From positions 1 to 6,065 of the forward strand of contig JAUXDF010000214.1 of the NCBI GenBank assembly GCA_030618505.1: a stretch of 6,065 nucleotides of DNA. Reading direction: 5' to 3'. This stretch comes from Spongiibacteraceae bacterium. Lineage in GTDB: Bacteria > Pseudomonadota > Gammaproteobacteria > Pseudomonadales > PIVM01. The notes under the pieces were generated by a model, which was not told the DNA's origin, did not search any database, and saw nothing but the letters and a program-made list of their open reading frames with translations. Shown here piece after piece: positions 1-6,065 of the stretch (position 1 is the first letter of the stretch; the number at the start of each line of letters is the position of its first letter). The position numbers and the translations under genes were made by a program.

Positions 1-822
1 TTGCGGGTGATGCGTGACATGGTGCGCCCGCGGGTAGAAAAAATTCGCATTGATTCACGAGAAACCTTTCAGAAAATATCCAGTTTTACACAAGATATCG
101 TTCCCGATGTTTGTGAAAAACTGGAATGGTACCCTGGTGAACGCCCGCTTTTTGATCACTACAATGTTGAAGATGAAATTCAAAAAGCGCTTGGTCGAAA
201 AGTACAGTTAAAATCCGGCGGTTATTTAATTATTGATCAAACAGAGGCAATGACAACGATTGATGTAAATACCGGAGGTTTTGTTGGTCATCGCAATCTG
301 GAAGAAACCATTTTCAAAACTAACCTGGAAGCGGCGACTGCGCTGGCCAGGCAGCTGAAGATCCGCAACCTCGGTGGAATTATCATTATTGATTTTATCG
401 ATATGAAAGATACCGAGCATCGGCGCCAGGTTTTGCGCACGCTGGAAAAATTGATGGAGCAGGATCACGCCAGAACATCGTTAACGGGCGTTTCTGAGTT
501 GGGCCTGGTAGAAATGACGCGAAAACGTACCCGAGAGAGCCTGGAGCGTACACTGAGCGAGGATTGCCCCTGTTGTCAGGGGCGTGGCACCATGAAGTCG
601 TCAGAAACGGTCTGCTATGAGATTTTCAGGGAGATACTGCGGGAGGAGCGAGCTTATGAAAACGATACTTATATGGTGTTGGCCAGCCAGGAAGTCGTTG
701 ATCGCCTGTTAGATGAGGAGTCCGCCAATGTGGCAGATCTGGAAGAGTTTATCAGCAAGACCATCCGCTTTCAGGTTGAAATAATGTATACCCGTGAACA
801 GTATGATGTGGTATTGCTGTGA
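1..822 (+). CDS. rng: Ribonuclease G, C-terminal part (5' end outside window)
   Basis: This is the 3' part of the gene for RNase G, the cytoplasmic endoribonuclease of the RNase E/G family that matures the 16S rRNA 5' end and cleaves some mRNAs. The 273 residues seen cover the second half of the DNase I-like catalytic domain, the zinc link and the small dimerisation domain. The two metal-binding aspartates are visible as D88 (in TTIDVNTGG) and D131 (in IIIIDFIDM). Their spacing of 43 equals that of D303 and D346 in E. coli RNase E. The zinc-link motif CPCC is at 189-192, again at the RNase E distance. The C-terminus (EQYDVVLL) is typical of RNase G, and the RNase E scaffold tail is absent. 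Family members are about 490 residues, so roughly 215 residues, including the S1 domain, lie upstream. The TTG at position 1 is only the window edge and not the start. The gene is intact to its TGA, which overlaps the next gene. Confidence 0.96.
   Translation: MRVMRDMVRPRVEKIRIDSRETFQKISSFTQDIVPDVCEKLEWYPGERPLFDHYNVEDEIQKALGRKVQLKSGGYLIIDQTEAMTTIDVNTGGFVGHRNLEETIFKTNLEAATALARQLKIRNLGGIIIIDFIDMKDTEHRRQVLRTLEKLMEQDHARTSLTGVSELGLVEMTRKRTRESLERTLSEDCPCCQGRGTMKSSETVCYEIFREILREERAYENDTYMVLASQEVVDRLLDEESANVADLEEFISKTIRFQVEIMYTREQYDVVLL
819..822 (+). promoter_or_regulatory. GTGA stop/start overlap (translational coupling site)
   Basis: The yhdP-like GTG start (819-821) overlaps the rng TGA stop (820-822) in a GTGA arrangement. 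I see no good Shine-Dalgarno sequence in the preceding 15 nt, which read as weak T/G-rich sequence. Initiation therefore probably depends on ribosomes finishing rng and restarting in place. The overlap is seen directly; coupling is inferred from the arrangement. Confidence 0.7.
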
Positions 823-3800
823 TCTTTCGAACCTTTGATTTTGTTAGTCGACTAGTCTGGTACAGCGTAGTAGTACTGTCGGTGCTGCTGGCGCTGTATG
901 TCAGTCTGGGCCGTTATTATATTCCGCTGATTGGCGATTATCGCCCACAGATTGTTAGACAATTGTCTGAAATGAGTGGGCTGCAGTTTAATATTGATGG
1001 CCTGCGTGGTGAGTGGAGTGGCTTTTCACCGGCTATCCATATTGATAACTTTTCCATTCTGGGTGACGATGAAAATTCTGAATCGCTGAATATTCCTGAA
1101 CTGAAAGTTTCTCTGGATGTTGTTGCCAGTGTTAAATATCAAGCCTTGCATTTTAAAAGTTTACAGTTAAATGCAGCCGAGCTGATCTTTCAGCAAAATG
1201 AAAATGGGAGTTGGCGCCTTGAGGGTTTGCCCCTTAATGAATCAAAAAAGAAAACCTCAGGCAGTCCTGCCTCGACCGATACCTTGCTGGATCTATTTTT
1301 AAATATAGCCACACTTGAAATAATCAACACTCACCTGAAGTTCAATTTTTTTGATGGCAGAATTGCCGAGCTAACCACACTTGATATCAAGTTGCTTAAT
1401 GATGGAGATTTTCGCCGGCTGGTGATTAGCTCCGAAGCAGGAGAGGAGAAATCCGTACTGCTGGCGGTGATGGAAGGGTATGGCGATCCGCGTGATTTCG
1501 ACGATTTTACTGCTAAAGCCTACCTTAAATTAAATGACCTGGATCTGGCTGCATTTGCTCATTTGGCAAATTTAAACTTCGATCTGCACCGCTTGAACCT
1601 GAATGGAGAGTTTTGGCTGGACTGGAAAAATTCTGAGCTTAGTGCGCAGGGGGAAATATCATCGCCAGAAATAAATTTTCGGCGCAAAGATGGAAAGTCG
1701 ATTTGGAGAACAAAAGATTTTTTCGGTAAGTTTCTTGTTGAAAAAAATAGTGCTGGGCAGTGGCAAGCGTGGATTCCTGGTCTGCAGTCAGCCGAGCAGG
1801 TTGCCTTAAGCACAACCTATATTAAAACGGAAAAAACTGCCGAGGGTGAGGTTCTGCAATTGCAGTCAGAGGGGCTGTCTGTCGCTCCATTGATTAGAAC
1901 CTTGTTAGCGGGTGATTTATTAAATGAAAAGTTGCGTGAGACATTAGCGACTTTGAATCCGGCGGGAAACTTGCGGGATGTTAGTTTGACTTTGCCGCTA
2001 TCCGATACGCCTAAAGAGATGTTTCAGTTACGCGCCGAGCTAGTTAATGTATCGGCTAGTGCCTGGAAAGGCGCGCCGGGGGCAAAAACGGTGAATGGAT
2101 ATCTTCAGACCGGAATACTGCAGGGTTTTGTTGATCTAGATTCTGCGACATTATCGCTCGACTTTCCTTATATCTATGACAACTGGCTGGAGTTTGATGG
2201 TGCGCAGGGAACGGTGTCCTGGCGTATTGATAAGGAAAGTATTATCGTCGAAAGTGAGTTGATTAAGTTAAAAGCCAAAGGGGATGACGGTTTTGCACGA
2301 GGTCAGTTTTTTCTCGACTTGCCGAGAACGTCGGACGATTACCCGCCTCATATGAGTTTGCTCATTGGTTTGCGTGACAGTCATGCCCGCTATCGCCAGC
2401 GCTATATCCCTAGCCTGTTAAGCGCTGATCTGCTGCAATGGTTGGAGGAAAGTATTGATGATGGCGTATTACCTGAGGTTGGATTTATCTATCATGGCGC
2501 GATTAAAAAAAGCGCGGATAAACCCAGTGTGCAGCTGTTTGCCGATGTCAAAAAAGCACGGCTTGATTATCATAAGGATTGGCCTCCTGTCGACAATGCG
2601 GATGCGCTGGTGTTGATTGATAATGAATATACTGATATCCAGCTTTCGCGGGCGCGTTTATACCGCAGTGATGTCAACGATGTGTTTATTCATCTGGAAC
2701 CGCACGCCTCGGGCGGCCTGCAGCTGGATATTAAAGGGAATGTTAGTGGCAAGTTAGCTGATGGTTTGCGTGTAATAAAGGAATCTCCGGTACATGATAG
2801 TTTAGGTGATTTTATTGATGGCTGGCAGGCAAAAGGGTCTATGGGTGCAAGGCTTGATCTGTCAATTCCGCTGGGTGCAGATCTGTCGCGTGAGGCGGAA
2901 ATTTTTGTTGATGTTGATTTACATGATGGAACATTGGTGCTGACTGAGGAAAATTTGCGTTTTGAAAATATCAACGGCCCGGTGGTTTATGATTACAAAA
3001 GAGGTATTCGCTCTAAGGGCTTACAGTTAGCATTTTGGAAAAAGCCTGCTCGTCTCAGTATCTCAAGTGAGGCGAAGGTGAGTAAAAAAACCGGAGAAAA
3101 GAGCTGGCATACAGAGCTGGATATGCAGGGTATTGCTCGTGTTGATCCCCTGCGAGATTGGGCCAAGCAGCCAGCGCTGAATTTTTTCAGTGGCGAGGCA
3201 GCGTTTAATGCACAGTTAGTTGTCGACCCCAATCAGGAAAATTTTATTCGTGTTGCCAGTGATTTAAAAGGCGTGACGATTGATCTGCCCGCTCCCTACC
3301 GTAAAGAAGCTGCCGCGACTTTAAATACGACATATCGACTGCCGCTGGAGGGCGAGAGGCGATTGATGAGTTTGTCTCTTGGTGATCAGCTGCAGGTGCA
3401 ATTTATGAATGATCAAGAGCGTATGCTGGGAGGGAATATTTCAATTGGTAGTAGCATCGTACCGCTGGATATTGCTCCTCCTGGTGCTGACCCTCTTGAC
3501 TCTGTTGCGTTTGATTATCAAGGTGTGCTGAGCGTTACTGGTAGTTTTTCTACTTTTGATTTCTCGCAGTGGCTGCCGGTATTTCACCGTTATTTGCGAG
3601 TGCAGAAAAGCTGGCAAGAAAGTACTGAGCTTGAAAATACTGAGCTTGAAAATGAGGGGCTGCCGCTTGTAGTGCGTGGTGTCAACATAGACACTTTTCA
3701 GGTGTTTGACAGGGAGATAAAACAGCTCAGTGTTGATATGAATTATCAGTATGATTATTGGCGTGTGTATCTTGATAGCGATACCTTGCGGGGAAATATA

Positions 3801-5099
3801 GATGTTTTTGATGCGGATAGACCCTACCGTATATCGCTGGATTTTTTACATCTTGATGACCTGCTGAATCTGGATGATAGGCAAGAAACTCCAGAACTTG
3901 TAGATGTGCTTGTTGAAAAGCTGAGGGATGAGGCGAGTGAGGGGACTGCAGGGGAACAAAAAGCTATTGCAGCAGAGGAAAAACCACCGGTGGCGACTGA
4001 GCTGTTGCAAAAGCAGGTGCTAACGACTACTGAGGACGTAGTCGCTGCAGAGAAAACTGCATTATTTCATCCCAGGGATATTGCTGCCGCTGACTTTTCA
4101 GTTAATAAGCTTTATCGCCAGCAGGAAGATTACGGCAGTTGGTCGTTTCAGTTGAGATCCTTGCCTGAAGGGCTTCGTATTGAAAAACTATTAGCGGATA
4201 GTAAAGGTTTACACCTTGATGGTGAGCAAGCTGGTGGTGGCGCCATTTTAGAATGGCGTCAGTCGGACAGTGGAGAAAACAGCAGCCGTTTTCAAGGCAT
4301 TATTTCAGCAAAAAACATTGGTGATGTGCTGGAGGACTGGGGTTATGAGAAAATGATGGCCAGTGAGTCGGCGGTTTTTATTCTCGATGGTGGTTGGCCT
4401 GGCGACCCCTCGGAAATTTCTGTGGAAACAGTCAGCGGTAAAATGAAAATGTCGATTAAAAAGGGGGATTTTATTAACGCGCCCAGTTCAGCCAGCAACG
4501 CCTTGAAGGTTGTTGGTTTTATGAATTTGGATAAGATAATAAGACGCTTGCAGCTTGATTTTTCTGATCTGGCTGCTGAGGGTTTGAGCTTTGATCAGAT
4601 AAAAGGTGATGTAAAAACAACGAGCGGCATACTAAAGACGGATAAGACACTGACCGTTAAAGGCAGTTCCAGTGAAATTCGTATTGCTGGCAGAGTTGAT
4701 TTTATTGAGGAAACCATTGATGGTCAGATGGTCGTTATTTTGCCCTTGGGCAGTAACCTGCCCTGGATCGCCGCTGCACTTGCCGGTGGTTTACCGGCAG
4801 CCGCAGGTGTTTATGTTGCTAGTAAGGTGTTAAAAAAGCAGGTGGATGTCTTGTCTAGTGCTGTGTATAACATCAATGGAGGTTGGGATAATCCGGAAAT
4901 AAGATTTGAAAAACTGTTTGATAGTACCCCGGAGGTAAAAGATCTTGTGCAGGATGGAGCTGCAGGTGATTTTGAGGGTAAAGAAAAACCTCAGGAAAAT
5001 TATGATGCGCTGGACGGGCTGGGAAGTGCCGACGATTTTGATTATAGTCAGGGTCAGGGTGCTGGGGAAAATGCTACTGTAGTAACCGAAGATGAGTAA
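819..5099 (+). CDS. yhdP: YhdP family AsmA-like phospholipid transporter
   Basis: This encodes a 1426-residue envelope protein of the YhdP family (DUF3971/AsmA-like). E. coli YhdP works with TamB and YdbH in carrying phospholipid from inner to outer membrane, probably as a beta-rich hydrophobic groove across the periplasm. One N-terminal membrane segment is visible at about 12-31 after a short cytoplasmic end containing R4 and R11. A long beta-rich repetitive region follows. The best family match is the C-terminal module at about 1205-1366, including KVVGFMNLDKIIRRL (from 1230), FDFS-type and DGQM-type motifs, and a hydrophobic stretch at about 1308-1336 ending VASKVL, which resembles the E. 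coli C-terminus. The protein is about 160 residues longer than E. coli YhdP (1266). Much of the excess lies in an acidic Ala/Glu-rich insert (about 1019-1083) and an acidic tail (about 1367-1426). The start is GTG: an in-frame stop at 804-806 leaves no other usual start nearby. No frameshift is seen. The specific transport role is inferred from the family. Confidence 0.93.
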   Translation: MIFRTFDFVSRLVWYSVVVLSVLLALYVSLGRYYIPLIGDYRPQIVRQLSEMSGLQFNIDGLRGEWSGFSPAIHIDNFSILGDDENSESLNIPELKVSLDVVASVKYQALHFKSLQLNAAELIFQQNENGSWRLEGLPLNESKKKTSGSPASTDTLLDLFLNIATLEIINTHLKFNFFDGRIAELTTLDIKLLNDGDFRRLVISSEAGEEKSVLLAVMEGYGDPRDFDDFTAKAYLKLNDLDLAAFAHLANLNFDLHRLNLNGEFWLDWKNSELSAQGEISSPEINFRRKDGKSIWRTKDFFGKFLVEKNSAGQWQAWIPGLQSAEQVALSTTYIKTEKTAEGEVLQLQSEGLSVAPLIRTLLAGDLLNEKLRETLATLNPAGNLRDVSLTLPLSDTPKEMFQLRAELVNVSASAWKGAPGAKTVNGYLQTGILQGFVDLDSATLSLDFPYIYDNWLEFDGAQGTVSWRIDKESIIVESELIKLKAKGDDGFARGQFFLDLPRTSDDYPPHMSLLIGLRDSHARYRQRYIPSLLSADLLQWLEESIDDGVLPEVGFIYHGAIKKSADKPSVQLFADVKKARLDYHKDWPPVDNADALVLIDNEYTDIQLSRARLYRSDVNDVFIHLEPHASGGLQLDIKGNVSGKLADGLRVIKESPVHDSLGDFIDGWQAKGSMGARLDLSIPLGADLSREAEIFVDVDLHDGTLVLTEENLRFENINGPVVYDYKRGIRSKGLQLAFWKKPARLSISSEAKVSKKTGEKSWHTELDMQGIARVDPLRDWAKQPALNFFSGEAAFNAQLVVDPNQENFIRVASDLKGVTIDLPAPYRKEAAATLNTTYRLPLEGERRLMSLSLGDQLQVQFMNDQERMLGGNISIGSSIVPLDIAPPGADPLDSVAFDYQGVLSVTGSFSTFDFSQWLPVFHRYLRVQKSWQESTELENTELENEGLPLVVRGVNIDTFQVFDREIKQLSVDMNYQYDYWRVYLDSDTLRGNIDVFDADRPYRISLDFLHLDDLLNLDDRQETPELVDVLVEKLRDEASEGTAGEQKAIAAEEKPPVATELLQKQVLTTTEDVVAAEKTALFHPRDIAAADFSVNKLYRQQEDYGSWSFQLRSLPEGLRIEKLLADSKGLHLDGEQAGGGAILEWRQSDSGENSSRFQGIISAKNIGDVLEDWGYEKMMASESAVFILDGGWPGDPSEISVETVSGKMKMSIKKGDFINAPSSASNALKVVGFMNLDKIIRRLQLDFSDLAAEGLSFDQIKGDVKTTSGILKTDKTLTVKGSSSEIRIAGRVDFIEETIDGQMVVILPLGSNLPWIAAALAGGLPAAAGVYVASKVLKKQVDVLSSAVYNINGGWDNPEIRFEKLFDSTPEVKDLVQDGAAGDFEGKEKPQENYDALDGLGSADDFDYSQGQGAGENATVVTEDE
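3623..3652 (+). repeat. 15-bp in-frame tandem duplication (TELEN x2)
   Basis: Two perfect copies of the 15-mer tactgagcttgaaaa lie head to tail inside the yhdP-like gene, at 3623-3637 and 3638-3652. One further base also matches. The duplication is in frame and gives TELENTELEN at about residues 936-945 of the protein, just before a predicted beta-rich segment starting LPLVVRGVNID. It looks like a recent slippage event in a tolerant linker. Copy number may differ between strains. Confidence 0.9.
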
Positions 5100-5100
5100 C

Positions 5101-5105
5101 GGGAG
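5101..5105 (+). promoter_or_regulatory. Shine-Dalgarno GGGAG that questions the amidohydrolase start
   Basis: GGGAG (5101-5105) directly abuts the ATG at 5106, leaving no spacer, so it cannot serve that ATG well. It sits 9 nt before an in-frame GTG at 5115 (codon 4), which is a normal distance. Starting at 5115 would give a protein beginning (M)KPIQVAAIQLVS, where the conserved first beta strand starts close to the N-terminus as usual in this family. Either coupled initiation at ATG 5106 or independent initiation at GTG 5115 is possible. Confidence 0.5.
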
Positions 5106-5951
5106 ATGAGCACTGTGAAGCCGATACAAGTCGCCGCCATTCAATTGGTCAGTAAAAATAATCTTCAGGAAAACCTTCGGATAACAGAAAAACTAATCAA
5201 AGAGGCGGCTAATAAAGACGCTCGATTGATTGTGCTGCCGGAAAATTTTGCCATTTTTGGCTCTTCACTACAAGCTGATATAGCACGAGGGGAGAGTGAG
5301 GCCAGTGGAACTATCCGCTCATTTCTTTCCCGTGTTGCCAGGCAGTACGGGGTATGGTTGGTGGCTGGCACTATTCCTATCGCAGACAACCCTCAGGATA
5401 ATAGACCCTATAGCGCTTGTTTAATTTTTAACGCCGAGGGTGAGCAGGTCGGTCGATATAATAAAATTCATTTGTTTGATGTCAGTATCAATGATCGTCA
5501 GCAACGTTATGCTGAATCGGAAACGTTTCAGGCAGGGGAGCAGGTTGTGACGGTGCCAACACCCTTTGGTTTATTGGGGGTGGCTGTTTGTTATGATCTG
5601 CGCTTTCCGGAATTGTTTCGTATTATGTTTCAGCAGGGAGTGGATATTATTGCTCTGCCATCAGCCTTCACCAAAACCACCGGAGAGGCGCACTGGCTGA
5701 CATTAATTCGAGCGCGTTGTATTGAAAATAGTTGTTATATGATTGCGGCCAATCAGGGAGGTGAACACTCTGCACAACGCGAGACCTTTGGTCATAGTTG
5801 TGTGGTGAATGCCTGGGGAGAGGTGCTAGTCCTGCAAGAGTCGGCGCCGGGTGTCGTGCTGGCAGAGATCGATTTTGATAAGCTAAGCGCGCAGCGCGCG
5901 CAAATTCCTGTTGCCGAGCATCAGCGTTTTTTTATTCCTCCAGTGCTCTAA
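5106..5951 (+). CDS. Carbon-nitrogen hydrolase, Nit1/YbeM-like (probable deaminated glutathione amidase)
   Basis: This encodes a complete 281-residue nitrilase-superfamily amidohydrolase, the usual length for a single-domain Nit protein. The catalytic triad is readable: E46 in VLPENF, K120 in RYNKIHLFDV and nucleophile C162 in VAVCYDLRFPEL. The later conserved block SAFTKTTGEAHW (186-197), followed by RARCIENS (202-209) and AANQGG, supports the Nit1/Nit2/YbeM branch rather than true nitrilases. These enzymes hydrolyse small amides such as deaminated glutathione or alpha-ketoglutaramate. The first is the more likely substrate from the RYNKIHLFDV motif, but sequence alone cannot settle it. No signal peptide or membrane segment is seen, so it should be cytoplasmic. 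It follows the yhdP-like stop by 6 nt and is probably co-transcribed with it. The start may be GTG 5115 instead of ATG 5106, because the only Shine-Dalgarno-like sequence abuts the ATG. This would shorten the protein by three residues. Confidence 0.93.
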   Translation: MSTVKPIQVAAIQLVSKNNLQENLRITEKLIKEAANKDARLIVLPENFAIFGSSLQADIARGESEASGTIRSFLSRVARQYGVWLVAGTIPIADNPQDNRPYSACLIFNAEGEQVGRYNKIHLFDVSINDRQQRYAESETFQAGEQVVTVPTPFGLLGVAVCYDLRFPELFRIMFQQGVDIIALPSAFTKTTGEAHWLTLIRARCIENSCYMIAANQGGEHSAQRETFGHSCVVNAWGEVLVLQESAPGVVLAEIDFDKLSAQRAQIPVAEHQRFFIPPVL

Positions 5952-5980
5952 CTAGTGCCCATCCAGAAATTAAACAAAGA

Positions 5981-6056
5981 GGTCATGGCCAACGCAAATC
6001 TTGCGACTTAAAGGCCTTGAAAAGGCCTAGGAGCTAGATTTGCGTTGGCCATGACC
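5981..6056. repeat. Perfect 21-bp inverted repeat with nested inner hairpin
   Basis: Beginning 30 nt after the amidohydrolase stop, the left arm 5981-6001 (starts ggtcatggcc, ends gcaaatct) is the exact reverse complement of the right arm 6036-6056. The 34-nt spacer contains its own 7-bp hairpin. Pairing stops cleanly at both ends: neither 5980/6057 nor 6002/6035 is complementary. The left arm can also form a small local hairpin, cgcaa-atc-ttgcg (5993-6005), which would compete with the long stem. No target-site duplication is evident in the flanks, although only 9 nt are available on the right. It could be a repetitive intergenic palindrome, a very small non-autonomous mobile element, an RNA stem protecting the 3' end of the operon mRNA, or a terminator for opposing transcription. 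The structure is certain; its role is not. Confidence 0.95.
6012..6028. repeat. Inner 7-bp hairpin within the palindrome
   Basis: The sequence aggcctt-gaa-aaggcct forms a perfect 7-bp stem with a 3-nt loop in the centre of the larger inverted repeat. Stacked on the 21-bp stem, it makes a compact two-storey structure separated by an internal loop (6002-6011 and 6029-6035). No T-run follows it on the + strand, so alone it is not an intrinsic terminator there. Confidence 0.85.
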
Positions 6057-6065
6057 GGACTTGAT

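Larger units (their letters stand above)
5967..6056 (-). terminator. Possible intrinsic terminator for minus-strand transcription
   Basis: Read on the minus strand, the 21-bp stem is followed at once by TCTTTGTTTAATTT (5980 down to 5967), with 10 T in 14 nt. This resembles the U-rich tail of a Rho-independent terminator. On the plus strand the stem is followed by ggacttgat, which is not T-rich. The structure would therefore suit a convergent minus-strand gene beyond the right edge. Against this, the stem is longer than usual, the 34-nt apical part is large, and the T-run is interrupted. The downstream gene is not visible. Confidence 0.35.

Noticed and set aside
2690..3232. Antisense open frames of about 80-95 codons within the yhdP-like gene (2690-2974 and 2993-3232), with similar ones at 226-468, 1559-1813, 4830-5144 and 5165-5389
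   Set aside because: They lie opposite well-supported coding sequence, resemble no family I know, and have the Ser/Arg/Cys-rich or irregular composition typical of reverse-frame shadows.
5887..5901. GC-alternating run (gcgcgc-a-gcgcgcgc) near the 3' end of the amidohydrolase, possible hairpin or Z-DNA
   Set aside because: Short, inside the coding frame, and explained by ordinary codons for SAQRAQ. No reason to give it a separate role.
5985..6011. Tiny plus-strand ORF (MANANLAT) with AGAGG just upstream, and a mirrored 14-residue minus-strand ORF (6052 down to 6008) beginning with the same MANANLA
   Set aside because: Both arise because the two arms of the inverted repeat are identical when read inward. 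They are 8 and 14 codons long, lie inside a strong stem, and the plus-strand spacer is very short. No independent sign of coding.
5981..6056. Integron attC site
   Set aside because: The arms contain GGCCAAC and GTTGGCC, which superficially resemble attC core boxes. They do not fit RYYYAAC/GTTRRRY, the stem has no unpaired extrahelical bases, and no integron context is visible.
5981..6065. Plus-strand Rho-independent terminator for the rng-yhdP-nit transcript
   Set aside because: Neither the long stem nor the inner hairpin is followed by a T-run on the plus strand.
6051..6065. Start of a downstream gene such as tldD at ATG 6051
   Set aside because: The ATG lies in the right arm of the palindrome, the nearest AGGAG (6029-6033) is 17 nt away, and only five codons are visible, with no recognisable TldD N-terminus.

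Overview
The window holds a compact, same-strand block of three conserved chromosomal genes followed by a short non-coding tail. Gene content and order point to a gammaproteobacterium: the C-terminal half of ribonuclease G (rng), a very long YhdP/AsmA-like envelope protein, then a nitrilase-superfamily amidohydrolase. From memory, Pseudomonas and related marine gammaproteobacteria carry the same order, with maf/mreBCD upstream and tldD downstream. Base composition looks moderate (mid-40s % GC by eye). That fits a marine Cellvibrionales-like lineage better than a high-GC pseudomonad, but the lineage is only an inference.

Layout: 1-822 is the 3' part of rng, whose 5' end lies outside the window. 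819-5099 is a yhdP-like gene of 1426 codons that starts at a GTG overlapping the rng stop codon. 5106-5951 is a carbon-nitrogen hydrolase gene beginning 6 nt after the yhdP-like stop, possibly 9 nt further in. 5952-6065 has no credible gene. It contains a perfect 21-bp inverted repeat (5981-6001 with 6036-6056) enclosing a second 7-bp hairpin.

The 4-nt overlap and the 6-nt gap suggest one polycistronic transcript with translational coupling. The genes do not form an obvious pathway. RNase G processes rRNA and mRNA in the cytoplasm. The YhdP-like protein is expected to be anchored in the inner membrane, span the periplasm and help move phospholipid toward the outer membrane. The amidohydrolase is probably a cytoplasmic metabolite-repair enzyme of the deaminated-glutathione-amidase type. 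The linkage looks like ancestral synteny.

Most of the window is ordinary housekeeping sequence. The parts worth a second look are the nested palindrome at the right end, the acidic insert and acidic tail of the YhdP-like protein, a 15-bp in-frame tandem duplication in that gene, and the uncertain start of the amidohydrolase. I found no sign of an undescribed multi-gene system.
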